Positions 6,726-15,029 of a DNA stretch of 15,571 nt are shown here, piece after piece (position 1 is the first letter of the stretch; every line of letters starts with the position of its first letter). The position numbers were made by a program, and so were the translations under genes. The notes beneath the pieces were generated by a model. That model was not told the DNA's origin and did not search any database. It saw only the letters and a program-made list of their open reading frames with translations. Source of the DNA: Desulfovibrionaceae bacterium (GTDB lineage Bacteria > Desulfobacterota > Desulfovibrionia > Desulfovibrionales > Desulfovibrionaceae); assembly GCA_009783025.1 (NCBI GenBank), contig WRHY01000012.1:1-15571 (forward strand). The letters run 5' to 3'.

Positions 6726-8051
6726 TCAAAACGCCCGGCGCAAAAAAATTCCACTCTCCAGCCCTTCCGTATCCGTATACAACAGGGCCGTGACGCCGTT
6801 GCCCACGATATCCGTGAGTTCACCACGCTGGTTTTCAAGGCCGTAGCTGCCCCCGATTAGCACGGGACGCCGCAGACCGGGCAGCATCAGCTCCACGTCC
6901 ATACCGCGCCGCCAGTTGCCGTGCACTTCCACCTGCCACACCCCAAGCGCCTTTTGGGTGACCACCTTGGCCAACAGGGCGTGTCCGAGTTCAGGCAACC
7001 GCCCTTCACGGCTGCGGTTCGGACGCGAAGCCAAACCGCTTGCCTCCAGAAATTCCTCCGTCAGATTCTTTCGCCTGCCGTGCAGAAAAAATCCGCTACC
7101 CAGGGGCCGCGTGGCCGCATACAGGAGTTCGGTCAGACACCCTTCGGGCGTCTTTTTTGCTCCCTGGCCCGCGGCATCCAGGGCTGTCCGGTAGGCGTCC
7201 ACGGTATGCGCCAGATAACCCGAGCTCTTCATGCGCCCTTCCACCTTCAGGGCGTCAATCCTGTTATTGATGAACCAGGACAGCCAAGGAAGCAGACACA
7301 AATCCTGGGTGGCCCAAAAGCTGGAGTACCTGTCGTCTTGCTCCACCCGCCACACCGGTTCACCGGGCCGGGTATATTCTTCCACTACCAGCGCATCCGG
7401 GAAGCAATCCTCGCCGCTTAGGTATTGTCCCAGAGCTCGGTATTCAAAACGGCAGGGCTGGGTGCAACGTCCCTGATTGCCGGAGCGGGCATTGAGCCAG
7501 GCCGAAAGCAGGCACTGGCCCGACACGGCCAGACACATGGCTCCGTGCACGAACACTTCCAATCGCATGTCGGGGCAGGCGCGGCGCACGGCGTAGATGT
7601 CCCGCGCGGAAAGTTCGCGGGCCAGATTTACCCGCTCCACACCTTGTCCGGCCCAAAAGGCCACGGCTTCGCTGTTAGTGGTATTGGCCTGGGTGGAAAG
7701 GTGCACCGGCACCTGGGGAGCATGGCGGCGAGCCAGGCGCAGGACTCCGGGATCAGCAATAATGAAGCCGTGCACCCCGGCTTCGGCCGCCTCTTCAATA
7801 AGCCGGGGCAACAACGGCATATCATCTTGCAGGGGCAGGCTGTTCAGGCAGTAATAGATCTTTGCCCGCTTTTGTTCGGCGGCGATCACGGCCTCCCGCA
7901 GTTCCCGACTGCTGAAGCCTTCACAGGCAGCGCGCAGATTGCCGGTTTTGCCGCCCAGATATACGGCGTCCGCTCCATACAACAGGCAGGTGTGCAGCTT
8001 CTCCATATTGCCTGCCGGGGCGAGAAGTTCGGGAAGAAAAACATCGTTCAT
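6726..8051 (-). CDS. Peptidase U32 family protein (RlhA/TrhP/UbiU-like Fe-S protein)
   Basis: This 441-aa protein opens LPELLAPAGNMEKL and carries the U32 signature EVFVHGAMCLAVSGQCLLS (165-183). Cys173, Cys180, Cys196 (GNQGRCTQPC) and Cys200 are spaced like ligands of the 4Fe-4S cluster found in family members. Despite the name, studied members mainly hydroxylate RNA or ubiquinone precursors (RlhA on 23S rRNA C2501, TrhP on tRNA uridine-34, UbiU/UbiV in anaerobic ubiquinone synthesis); some are described as collagenases. The length and a C-terminal domain after about 330 resemble RlhA/TrhP more than the shorter UbiU/UbiV. Which RNA is modified cannot be told from sequence. ATG 8051 has only a weak AAGG upstream. 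The start is divergent from cbiA with 38 bases between. Confidence 0.88.
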   Translation of the reverse strand: MNDVFLPELLAPAGNMEKLHTCLLYGADAVYLGGKTGNLRAACEGFSSRELREAVIAAEQKRAKIYYCLNSLPLQDDMPLLPRLIEEAAEAGVHGFIIADPGVLRLARRHAPQVPVHLSTQANTTNSEAVAFWAGQGVERVNLARELSARDIYAVRRACPDMRLEVFVHGAMCLAVSGQCLLSAWLNARSGNQGRCTQPCRFEYRALGQYLSGEDCFPDALVVEEYTRPGEPVWRVEQDDRYSSFWATQDLCLLPWLSWFINNRIDALKVEGRMKSSGYLAHTVDAYRTALDAAGQGAKKTPEGCLTELLYAATRPLGSGFFLHGRRKNLTEEFLEASGLASRPNRSREGRLPELGHALLAKVVTQKALGVWQVEVHGNWRRGMDVELMLPGLRRPVLIGGSYGLENQRGELTDIVGNGVTALLYTDTEGLESGIFLRRAF

Positions 8052-8089
8052 GACTTGGCCTTATCGGCTATTATCTGTAAACTGTAAAC
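8052..8089. promoter_or_regulatory. Compact divergent control region between the U32 gene and cbiA
   Basis: Only 38 bases separate two divergent starts. TATTAT (8069-8074) is a good plus-strand -10 with a weak -35 TTCATG (8047-8052, spacer 16). The same bases read GATAAT on the minus strand. A tandem CTGTAAA x2 lies at 8075-8088. There is no room for a cobalamin riboswitch. The promoter assignment is tentative. Confidence 0.35.
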
Positions 8090-9544
8090 ATGATTCGCCC
8101 CCGCCTCGTCGTGGCCGGAACCCACAGCGGCTCCGGCAAGACAACGGTTTCCCTCGCCCTTATGACCCTGCTTGCCCGCCAGGGCCATGCCGTGTTTCCT
8201 TTCAAAGTCGGCCCGGATTACATTGATCCCGCTTTTCATCAGGCCGCCACCGGCCGTTTATCCCGTAACCTGGACGCCTGGCTGTTGCCGGATGCGGTTT
8301 TACGCACCCTGTTCCTGCGCCATGCAAGCCCGGATGGTTTTGCCTTGGTCGAGGGGGTCATGGGCCTGTTTGACGGTCTGGACACCAGTGCCCGTTACAG
8401 CACGGCCCACGTGGCCGCTCTGCTCGAAGCGCCGATCATCCTGGTAGTCAACGCGGAAGGAAGTTCACTCAGTACGGCCGCGCTTGTTTCCGGCTTTGCC
8501 TCGTTCAAGCCCGGAAGCGACCCGGACCTCACGGGTCTGCGTCTGGCCGGGGTCATCCTCAACCGTGTTTCCGGTCCTGCGCATTATGCTTTGCTGCGCC
8601 GGGCCGTTGAAGAACACACCGGCATCCCCTGTTTCGGCTATCTGGGTAAAAACAGCGTCCCCATCCTGGCGCACCGTCACCTGGGCCTGCTCCCCGCCGG
8701 GGAACAGGCGGATTTGCGGGATACTCTTCATCGTCTGGCCGACCTCGCCCTGGACAACCTGGATATTCCCGGCCTGCTCAGAGTTGCGCTAAACGCCCCG
8801 CCGCTGACCGAGCTGCCGGATGTTGTCAGGGGTTTGCCTCTCTCTTCGGAAAAACCTTCCCGCGTCCGCTTGGGCGTAGCCAGGGATGCCGCCTTTTCCT
8901 TTTATTACCAAGATAACCTGGATATGCTGCAAGAACTCGGGGCGGAGTTGATTCCGTGCAGCCCTCTTAAGGACGATGTTCTGCCCGAAGATCTGGATGG
9001 ACTTTACTTGGGCGGTGGTTTTCCGGAAGTTTTCGCTCAGGAACTGGAAGACAACCGTTCCTTCCGCCAAAGCCTGAAAGCGGCTCTGGACCGGGGACTT
9101 CCCGCTTTTGCGGAATGCGGAGGGCTCCTGTATCTTTGCGCGGGACTGCATGTCGTGCCGCCCGGAGAAACCGCGCTCCGACGTTTTGCCATGACCGGCT
9201 TTTTTTCGCGCGAAGCGGAAATGACCGACCGTCTGCAGCGGCCCTTTGGTTATGTCAGCGCGACCCTGCTGCAAGACTGCGTGCTTGGACGCAAGGGCGA
9301 CGGATTTCGGGGCCATGAATTTCATTATTCCCGTTTACGTGATGAACCAATCCGGGAACACCCGGTCCAGGTAACGCTTGAGCCTGTTCTGCGTCTGGAC
9401 AAGCCGGACGGCAGAACATGGTCCGGCGGCCTGTGCAAGAACAATGTTCTGGCCATGTACCCGCATGTGCACTTTCACGGATGCCCGGATGCGGCCTGGA
9501 ATTTTATCCAGGCCTGCCGGAGCAGGCAAAAAGGTATGACATGA
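8090..9544 (+). CDS. cbiA: Cobyrinate a,c-diamide synthase (CbiA/CobB)
   Basis: This 484-aa enzyme amidates the a and c side chains of cobyrinic acid using glutamine and ATP, in cobalamin synthesis. The N-terminal dethiobiotin-synthetase-like ATP domain has P-loop GTHSGSGKTT (10-19), FKVGPDYIDPAFH (38-50) and VEGVMGLFDG (87-96). The C-terminal class I glutaminase-like domain has YLGGGFPE, nucleophile Cys343 in FAECGGLLYL and His459 in YPHVHFHG. PDYIDP and LFDG distinguish it from CobQ. ATG 8090 is forced: an in-frame TAA lies four codons upstream and the P-loop starts at residue 10. Yet no Shine-Dalgarno is visible (CTGTAAACTGTAAAC), so the mRNA may have a very short leader. It overlaps cobQ by 4 bases (ATGA), implying coupled translation. 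The symbol cbiA assumes the anaerobic pathway; cobB is the aerobic name. Confidence 0.95.
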   Translation: MIRPRLVVAGTHSGSGKTTVSLALMTLLARQGHAVFPFKVGPDYIDPAFHQAATGRLSRNLDAWLLPDAVLRTLFLRHASPDGFALVEGVMGLFDGLDTSARYSTAHVAALLEAPIILVVNAEGSSLSTAALVSGFASFKPGSDPDLTGLRLAGVILNRVSGPAHYALLRRAVEEHTGIPCFGYLGKNSVPILAHRHLGLLPAGEQADLRDTLHRLADLALDNLDIPGLLRVALNAPPLTELPDVVRGLPLSSEKPSRVRLGVARDAAFSFYYQDNLDMLQELGAELIPCSPLKDDVLPEDLDGLYLGGGFPEVFAQELEDNRSFRQSLKAALDRGLPAFAECGGLLYLCAGLHVVPPGETALRRFAMTGFFSREAEMTDRLQRPFGYVSATLLQDCVLGRKGDGFRGHEFHYSRLRDEPIREHPVQVTLEPVLRLDKPDGRTWSGGLCKNNVLAMYPHVHFHGCPDAAWNFIQACRSRQKGMT

Positions 9545-11103
9545 CAGCAAAAACATTGATGATCCAGGGGACCGGCTCTTCCGTGGGCAAAAGCCTGCTC
9601 GTGGCCGCCCTGTGCCGCATCTTTGCCCGCCGGGGTTTGCGCGTTGCCCCGTTCAAAGCGCAAAACATGTCGCTCAATTCCTTTGCCACTGAGGAGGGCC
9701 ACGAAATGGGCCGGGCTCAGGTGGTGCAGGCGGAAGCGGCGGGCATAGTTCCCAGCGCGCTCATGAATCCGGTGCTGCTCAAACCATGCGGAGATAGCAC
9801 CAGTCAGGTAATCGTCAACGGCAGCGTCCGGGCCACGCTGAACGCCAAAGAGTATTACGCCTTTCGGCACACCCTGAAGGCAGAGGTTATGCAGTCCTTC
9901 AGGGTTCTCGCGGAGGGCTATGATCTCATTCTTATCGAAGGCGCGGGCAGCCCGGCGGAAATCAACCTGCGGGAAAACGACATCGCCAACATGGGCATGG
10001 CCGAAATGGCCGATGCTCCGGTGCTGCTGGTCGGCGATATTGACCGGGGTGGTGTTTTTGCCTCACTGTTCGGCACGGTCAAACTGCTTGAACCTGCCGA
10101 GCAGCGCCGCATACGCGGCTTCATTATCAACAAGTTTCGGGGAGACCTGGAGATCCTTGCTCCGGGCCTGCGTGATCTGGAGTACATTCTGGCCCGGCCC
10201 GTACTCGGTGTGCTGCCCTGGCTGGATGTCCGCATTGACGAGGAAGACAGTCTGACCGAGCGGCTTACTGGATGCGGGGCCGGGCGCGGTAACGTCCAGG
10301 CGGCGGATTTGGATATTGCCGTGATCAGACTGCCCCGGATGTCCAATTTCACGGATTTCGCCGTGCTCGACAGCATGCCGGATGTCTGCCTGCGCTATGT
10401 GGATACGGCCCGCGCCCTGGGCAGTCCGGACCTGCTGATCATTCCGGGCAGCAAGAACACTCTGCAAGACATGCTGTATCTGCGGGAAAGCGGCTTTGCG
10501 CAGCATATCCTGGCTCTGCACCGGGACAGAACTCCGATTATCGGCATCTGTGGCGGATTCCAGATACTGGGTCGGACCATCCGGGACCCCCAGGGCATGG
10601 AAAGCAACCTTGGCAGTATACAGGGTCTGGGTCTACTGAAAATGGATACCGTTTTTGCCCCGTGCAAGCGGACCACCCAGACTCGCGCCGCCGTTGCTCC
10701 GGAAGCGGAGGGCACAACCCTGTTGCGCGGTACGGCAGGCATGTCCTTGGCCGGATATGAAATCCACATGGGACAGAGCGCCATCCTGCCCGGCAGCAAT
10801 GCCCTGCCGTTGTCCCGCAGGGAAGACGGTTCTCCCGAAGGTCTGATCGGTCCATGCGGCAAAGCCTTTGGCACATATCTACATGGTATCTTTGATAATA
10901 TGTCCTTTACCCGCACGCTTCTGGACAACCTGCGCATAGCCAAAGGCCTTGCTCCGCTGCCGTCCCCGCCTGGAGAGCAGGGCGATCGCGTTTTCACCGA
11001 TTTCAAGCAGTCCCAATATGATCTTCTTGCGGACCAGGTTGAGGCTTGCCTGGATATGGAAGGAGTGGAGCGAATCATCACTACCTGGCCGGGCGGTGAG
11101 TAG
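9541..11103 (+). CDS. cobQ: Cobyric acid synthase (CobQ/CbiP)
   Basis: This 520-aa enzyme amidates side chains b, d, e and g of adenosylcobyrinic acid a,c-diamide, using four glutamine and four ATP. The ATPase part has P-loop QGTGSSVGKSLL (9-20), FKAQNMSLNS, IEGAGSPAEINLRENDIANMG and VGDIDRGGVFASLFGT, all characteristic of CobQ. The glutaminase part has IIPGSKNT, Cys337 in GICGGFQILG and His448 in GTYLHGIF. ATG 9541 has AAAAAGG six bases upstream, within the 3' end of cbiA. The length is at the upper end for the family. No further cob or cbi gene follows: the next gene has its own promoter and belongs to sugar metabolism. The pathway must therefore be completed elsewhere in the genome. Confidence 0.96.
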   Translation: MTAKTLMIQGTGSSVGKSLLVAALCRIFARRGLRVAPFKAQNMSLNSFATEEGHEMGRAQVVQAEAAGIVPSALMNPVLLKPCGDSTSQVIVNGSVRATLNAKEYYAFRHTLKAEVMQSFRVLAEGYDLILIEGAGSPAEINLRENDIANMGMAEMADAPVLLVGDIDRGGVFASLFGTVKLLEPAEQRRIRGFIINKFRGDLEILAPGLRDLEYILARPVLGVLPWLDVRIDEEDSLTERLTGCGAGRGNVQAADLDIAVIRLPRMSNFTDFAVLDSMPDVCLRYVDTARALGSPDLLIIPGSKNTLQDMLYLRESGFAQHILALHRDRTPIIGICGGFQILGRTIRDPQGMESNLGSIQGLGLLKMDTVFAPCKRTTQTRAAVAPEAEGTTLLRGTAGMSLAGYEIHMGQSAILPGSNALPLSRREDGSPEGLIGPCGKAFGTYLHGIFDNMSFTRTLLDNLRIAKGLAPLPSPPGEQGDRVFTDFKQSQYDLLADQVEACLDMEGVERIITTWPGGE

Positions 11104-11113
11104 TGCCCAAGTA

Positions 11114-11142
11114 TTGACATTCCCCTGCACCTTCCCTATCTC
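11114..11142 (+). promoter_or_regulatory. Probable promoter of the kdnB-kdnA-PseG-like operon
   Basis: A perfect TTGACA (11114-11119) is followed after 17 bases by TATCTC (11137-11142, weak -10). It lies in the 112-base gap after cobQ, placing a start near 11149 and a leader of about 67 nt. Confidence 0.45.
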
Positions 11143-11215
11143 ACTCTACATACGCGCCCTGTTCGCCAGCGCGCTTTCCTTCATCCTTAATATGCCGCTT
11201 GGACAAAGGATTCCC

Positions 11216-12304
11216 ATGTCCGTTACCCGCAACACCAAAAACGTGCCTTACTATCTGTTGGGCTCCGGAGCCTTTGAGCAACTGGGCAGTCTGGTGCAGG
11301 CCCGCCGTTCTCCTGCTCAGGGGCCGGTTCTGTTTTTTATTGACCATTATTTCCACAATAAAGAACTGAACGAAAAGCTACCGGCAATGCAACAGGACAG
11401 TATCGTTTTTGTGGATACCACCCAGGAACCCACTGTTGAATATGTTGATATACTTGCGGAAAACGCCAAAGCCGCTTTTACGGGCCGCCTGCCCTGCTGC
11501 GTTGTCGGCATTGGTGGGGGCGCCACTCTGGATATCGCCAAGGCTGTGGCTAACCTGCTGACCAATCCGGGCAAGGCCGAGGAATACCAGGGCTGGGATC
11601 TGGTTAAAAATCCGGCCGTGTACAAGATCGGGGTGCCCACCTTATACGGTACCGGGGCCGAGTGCTCTCGCACCTGTGTTTTGACCAACCAGCGCCGTAA
11701 GCTCAAGTTGGGCATGAACAGCGATTTCACCGTGTATGATCAACTGCTGCTTGATCCTTCGCTATCCCGCACCGTGCCGAGAGAACAGTTCTTTTTCACC
11801 GGCATGGACACCTATATGCACTGCTTTGAATCAGTAAGGGGAAGTTATCGCAACGTTATCGTTGATCAGCTTTCCCAAAGTGCCGTGACCTTGTGCAGAG
11901 AGATCTTCCTCGGTCCTGACGACATGATGAGCGAAGCCAACCTGGAGCGCATGGCCGTGGCCTCGTACCTCGGCGGTATGGCCGCGGGCAATGTGGGCGC
12001 GGTGCACCCCATCTCGGCCGGGCTTTCCATTGTGCTGCACCTGCCGCACGGCAAGGCCAACTGCTATGCTCTGACCGTACTCAAAGACGTCTACCCGGCT
12101 GAATACGAAGAGTTCATGGAAATGCTGTCCCGGAACGCGATCAGCCTGCCCAAGGGCATCTGCGCCAATCTCACGGATGAACAGTATGACGCCCTCTATG
12201 CCGGAACCATTGTGCACGAAAAACCGCTCATCAATGCGCTCGGCCAGGACTTCCGGGATATTCTGAGCAAAGAGCGGCTTATTGCCATGTTCAAATCCAT
12301 GTAG
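11216..12304 (+). CDS. kdnB: Iron-containing alcohol dehydrogenase, 3-deoxy-D-manno-octulosonate 8-oxidase (KdnB)
   Basis: This 362-aa group III alcohol dehydrogenase has a Rossmann-type dinucleotide site GIGGGATLDIAKAVA (98-112) and the nucleotide loop TLYGTGAECS. Candidate metal ligands are Asp198, His202 (GMDTYMH), His264 (GAVHP) and His278 (LPHGKAN). In Shewanella, KdnB oxidises the C8 hydroxyl of Kdo to the aldehyde, which KdnA then aminates. The assignment rests on overall resemblance (start TRNTKNVPYYLLGSGAF) and on the directly adjacent kdnA; the alcohol dehydrogenase family alone would not fix the substrate. ATG 11216 has AAGGA five bases upstream; an in-frame ATG at 11192 lacks such a site. 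It is the first gene of a three-gene unit with gaps of 13 and 1 bases. Confidence 0.85.
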   Translation: MSVTRNTKNVPYYLLGSGAFEQLGSLVQARRSPAQGPVLFFIDHYFHNKELNEKLPAMQQDSIVFVDTTQEPTVEYVDILAENAKAAFTGRLPCCVVGIGGGATLDIAKAVANLLTNPGKAEEYQGWDLVKNPAVYKIGVPTLYGTGAECSRTCVLTNQRRKLKLGMNSDFTVYDQLLLDPSLSRTVPREQFFFTGMDTYMHCFESVRGSYRNVIVDQLSQSAVTLCREIFLGPDDMMSEANLERMAVASYLGGMAAGNVGAVHPISAGLSIVLHLPHGKANCYALTVLKDVYPAEYEEFMEMLSRNAISLPKGICANLTDEQYDALYAGTIVHEKPLINALGQDFRDILSKERLIAMFKSM

Positions 12305-12317
12305 GGAATAAAAAGCT

Positions 12318-13511
12318 ATGCAAGTCAATTTCAGCGGACGCGCCCTGAACTATACGGAAGACGAGATCGCTGCGGTGGTCGAGGCCATGCAAACGGCGGA
12401 TCCCCTGACCCAGGGGCGCTTTCAAACAGCGTTTCAGGAAGCTTTTTGCGCCTTCAACGGCGCTCCCCATGCCTTTGCCATGATGAACGGTACGGCTGCC
12501 CTGGAAATAGCGGCCCAACTGTGCCTGCTCAAGGAAGGCGACGAGGTGATCATTCCCTCGCATACCTTCACTTCCTCCGCCTATCCTTTTGCCCGGCATG
12601 GCGCCAAGCTGGTCTGGGCCGATATTGATCCGGTTACTCGCGTGGTTACGGCCGAGACCATTGCCCCGCTGATCACGCCGCAGACGAAATTGATCATTGT
12701 GGTGCATTTGTACGGTTATGTGGCCGATATGCCCGCGATTATGGCGCTGGCGCGTAAACACGGCATCCTGGTGCTGGAGGACGCCTGTCAGGCTATTGGC
12801 GCTAACATCGACGGCATCAAGGCCGGAAACTTCAGCGATTTTGGCGTGTTTTCCTTTCATTCCCATAAGAATCTGACCACGCTCGGCGAAGGCGGCATGC
12901 TCACGGTCAAAGATGCCCGTTACGCGGATATCATTCCCATGCTGCGCCATAACGGCCACAAGCCTTTTCCCGCAGGCCCGGACAACAGGCGCGACTACTG
13001 GATTCCGGCCATGGGCGACCTGGACTTTCCCGAACTGGACGGCATCCGTCTGTGGCCGAACAACTACTGCATCGGCGAAGTGGAGTGCGCCCTGGGCCTG
13101 AAACAGTTGGGGCGAGTGCCGGAAATCAACGCCCAAAAACGAGCCGGAGCCCTGGCTTTTATTGATGCTCTGCGGGACTACCCGGAACTGGAGTTTCACC
13201 GCGTGAATTCCGGGCGCCACAACTACCATCTGCTGGTTGCGCGCATGCGGGATACGGCGGAACGACGCGATGATTTTATCCGCCGCATGTTTTATGAACA
13301 CGGCGTCAAATGCGTGGTCCAGTATTACCCGCTGAACCGCTATCCCTTCTATCAAAAGCTCGGCCTCGGCCAAGCCGACTGCCCCAACGCGGACGCCTTT
13401 TTCGATCACATGATTTCCTTCCCCTTCCAGCACAGCCTCACGGACGCGGAGTTCGAATACATGCTCTCTGCCGCGAAAACCGTCCTGGATATCCAGCGTT
13501 CCGGCAAATAG
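12318..13511 (+). CDS. kdnA: 8-amino-3,8-dideoxy-manno-octulosonate aminotransferase (KdnA), DegT/DnrJ/EryC1 family
   Basis: This 397-aa PLP-dependent sugar aminotransferase has MNGTAALEIA (phosphate cup, about 56-65), IPSHTFTSSAYP (79-90), ADIDP, EDACQAIGA with Asp155 contacting the pyridine nitrogen, and FSFHSHKNLTTLGEGGML, where Lys184 should form the Schiff base. The His just before the lysine and the LTTLGEGG string fit the DegT/KdnA group. With kdnB upstream, the likely reaction is glutamate-dependent amination of 8-oxo-Kdo to Kdo8N, a lipopolysaccharide sugar studied in Shewanella. AGGGA lies about ten bases before ATG 12318, a slightly long spacing. Another keto- or aldehyde-sugar substrate remains possible, because the cytidylyltransferase partner found in Shewanella is not in the window. 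Confidence 0.86.
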   Translation: MQVNFSGRALNYTEDEIAAVVEAMQTADPLTQGRFQTAFQEAFCAFNGAPHAFAMMNGTAALEIAAQLCLLKEGDEVIIPSHTFTSSAYPFARHGAKLVWADIDPVTRVVTAETIAPLITPQTKLIIVVHLYGYVADMPAIMALARKHGILVLEDACQAIGANIDGIKAGNFSDFGVFSFHSHKNLTTLGEGGMLTVKDARYADIIPMLRHNGHKPFPAGPDNRRDYWIPAMGDLDFPELDGIRLWPNNYCIGEVECALGLKQLGRVPEINAQKRAGALAFIDALRDYPELEFHRVNSGRHNYHLLVARMRDTAERRDDFIRRMFYEHGVKCVVQYYPLNRYPFYQKLGLGQADCPNADAFFDHMISFPFQHSLTDAEFEYMLSAAKTVLDIQRSGK

Positions 13512-13512
13512 C

Positions 13513-14541
13513 ATGCTTCCGTCAGAGCCGTCTCTCGCTTCGGGCAAGCATATTGTCTTTGTGGCCGCGGGCTATCCCGCCATCGGAATGGGCCATGTGT
13601 ACCGCACCCTGATGCTGGCCCGGGAACTACACGACTTCCGGGTCAGTTTTCTTTTGACCAGGGAAAGCGAATCCTTTGCCTTTGATTTTGTTGCTCCGCA
13701 CTATCCGGTGTCCACGCAGAGCGGTCATGCCTGCCTGGCCTCGGAGGTTCTGTCCCTTAAGCCGGATCTGGTGATTAACGACATCTTGGCCACTGATGCG
13801 TCCTATATTGGCGCGCTTAAAGCTACGGGACTGCCTGTGGTCAATTTTGAAGACGACGGTCCGGGCGCGGACCTGGCGGATCTGGTGGTCAATGCCCTGT
13901 ACGAGAGCAAATCGGATACCAATCCCCATCGCCTCTATGGGCACAGATATTTTTGCCTGCGGGACGAGTTTCTCAAGGCCGAACCCAATGTATTTCGCTC
14001 CCGGATCAAACGAGTGCTGGTTACTTTCGGCGGTACTGACGCCTCGGACTTTACCAGTAAAACCCTGGACAGCATCTTTGATCTGTGCCGGGACCGGGCC
14101 ATTGCCGTCAGCGTGGTGGCAGGGCCGGGATATGCCCACAGGGAGGCGCTGGAATCACGCATCAACGAACTTGACCCTGGCGCGGCGCTGATTACCTTTA
14201 CTCATGCCACCAACGTCATGTCCCGGGAAATGGAGCAGGCGGACATCGCTCTGTGTTCAGCGGGGAGAACGGTTTACGAACTCGCTCACATGCGCATCCC
14301 GGCCATCGTGCTTGCGCACCACGAGCGCGAAGACATGCACACTTTTGCCAGACCGCGTAACGGTTTTGTCTATCTCGGCGTTATGCGGGATTTTCGTCCG
14401 GAAAGAGTTGTCCGGGCCTTTTCCCGCCTGCTTGATCCCGGATCCCGCCATCCGTTGTACGATCGGCTGTGCCGCTTCGACTTCAGGCCCAACAAGGCCA
14501 GAGTCATCGCCAGAATTCAGTCTCTTCTGCCCAAGACCTAG
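13513..14541 (+). CDS. PseG/SpsG-like GT-B fold sugar-nucleotide hydrolase or glycosyltransferase
   Basis: This 342-aa protein has IGMGHVYRTLMLA (24-36), in which Gly27-His28 corresponds to the catalytic His region of Campylobacter PseG (a UDP-sugar hydrolase in pseudaminic acid synthesis). It also has NFEDDGPGADLADLVVNAL, VTFGGTDASDFT (170-181) and CSAGRTVYELAHM (248-260), the nucleotide-sugar-binding motif of GT-B proteins such as MurG and PseG. ATG 13513 is one base after the kdnA stop, with no evident ribosome site, so translation is probably coupled. No pseB, pseC, pseH, pseI or pseF homologue is seen, so true pseudaminic-acid synthesis is not supported here. It may act on a Kdo8N-related or other nucleotide sugar, or transfer a sugar (inference). 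It is the last gene before a terminator. Confidence 0.78.
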   Translation: MLPSEPSLASGKHIVFVAAGYPAIGMGHVYRTLMLARELHDFRVSFLLTRESESFAFDFVAPHYPVSTQSGHACLASEVLSLKPDLVINDILATDASYIGALKATGLPVVNFEDDGPGADLADLVVNALYESKSDTNPHRLYGHRYFCLRDEFLKAEPNVFRSRIKRVLVTFGGTDASDFTSKTLDSIFDLCRDRAIAVSVVAGPGYAHREALESRINELDPGAALITFTHATNVMSREMEQADIALCSAGRTVYELAHMRIPAIVLAHHEREDMHTFARPRNGFVYLGVMRDFRPERVVRAFSRLLDPGSRHPLYDRLCRFDFRPNKARVIARIQSLLPKT

Positions 14542-14560
14542 GCCCTGCTCCCGGCCCACT

Positions 14561-14599
14561 GGCTATGCGGCAGGCAAAGCCGCACAGCCGTTTCTTTTC
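14561..14599 (+). terminator. Intrinsic terminator closing the kdn operon
   Basis: GGCTATGCGGC (14561-14571) pairs with GCCGCACAGCC (14579-14589) with one A-C mismatch and a seven-base loop, followed by GTTTCTTTT. It lies 19 bases after the PseG-like stop. The opposite direction lacks T residues. Confidence 0.75.
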
Positions 14600-14617
14600 A
14601 CTGATTGTATATTGGTA

Positions 14618-14935
14618 TCATCTCGGATTGGCAAGAGGAGGAAGCGGGCGTTCCCCCAGGACTTGGCTCGGAGCCGCGTCCCGTTCTGTAGGGCTGAAGC
14701 GGATCAAACGCTGAGACCCATGAGGGGCCTCTTCATAGACTTCGGATACCTGCTCCTGCGGGGTATGGTTGGTATTGACATACGGCTCGGCCTGCTGGCG
14801 AGGCTCCGTCTTTGAATCGACCTGGTCATTGGCTCCAGCCATAGCGGCTGCCACGACCAACAGGGCCAGAGCAAGAGCATATGCGGCAGCATACTTGCCT
14901 GCCGTCTTCAGCATAGTCTTTTTGCATACAAACAT
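14618..14935 (-). CDS. Small secreted protein of unknown function
   Basis: This is a 105-residue protein not recognised as a known family. A basic start (MFVCKKTMLKTAGK) and a hydrophobic core (about 15-34, ALALALLVVAAAMA) look like a signal peptide with cleavage plausible after AMA or AGA. The mature part is polar and Gln/Glu/Pro-rich (TEPRQQAEPYV, TPQEQVSEVYEEAP) and ends PLPPLANPR, so it is probably periplasmic or surface-exposed and largely disordered. The signal region has no LxxC lipobox; the Cys at position 4 is not a lipidation site. ATG 14935 is chosen over the longer frame start at 15019 because GAGGAG sits exactly six bases upstream and the signal peptide then begins at residue 1. 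The gene is downstream of the rRNA operon on the same strand but beyond its terminator, and convergent with the kdn operon. Confidence 0.7.
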   Translation of the reverse strand: MFVCKKTMLKTAGKYAAAYALALALLVVAAAMAGANDQVDSKTEPRQQAEPYVNTNHTPQEQVSEVYEEAPHGSQRLIRFSPTERDAAPSQVLGERPLPPLANPR

Positions 14936-15029
14936 AATCAACTCCTCGTGCAAAGGACTTCTCCCCCATCGAAAAGGACAAGGGCGGAAGTGCGTATTAT
15001 ACTTTGGCATAAATACCACTTCTATAATG

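Noticed and set aside
8052..8089. Cobalamin riboswitch upstream of cbiA.
   Set aside because: The gap is 38 bases, far too short, and no B12-box-like string was seen.
12291..13547. 418-codon minus-strand open frame opposite kdnA.
   Set aside because: It mirrors kdnA in a high-GC antisense frame and shows no domain motifs; kdnA has all PLP-enzyme landmarks.
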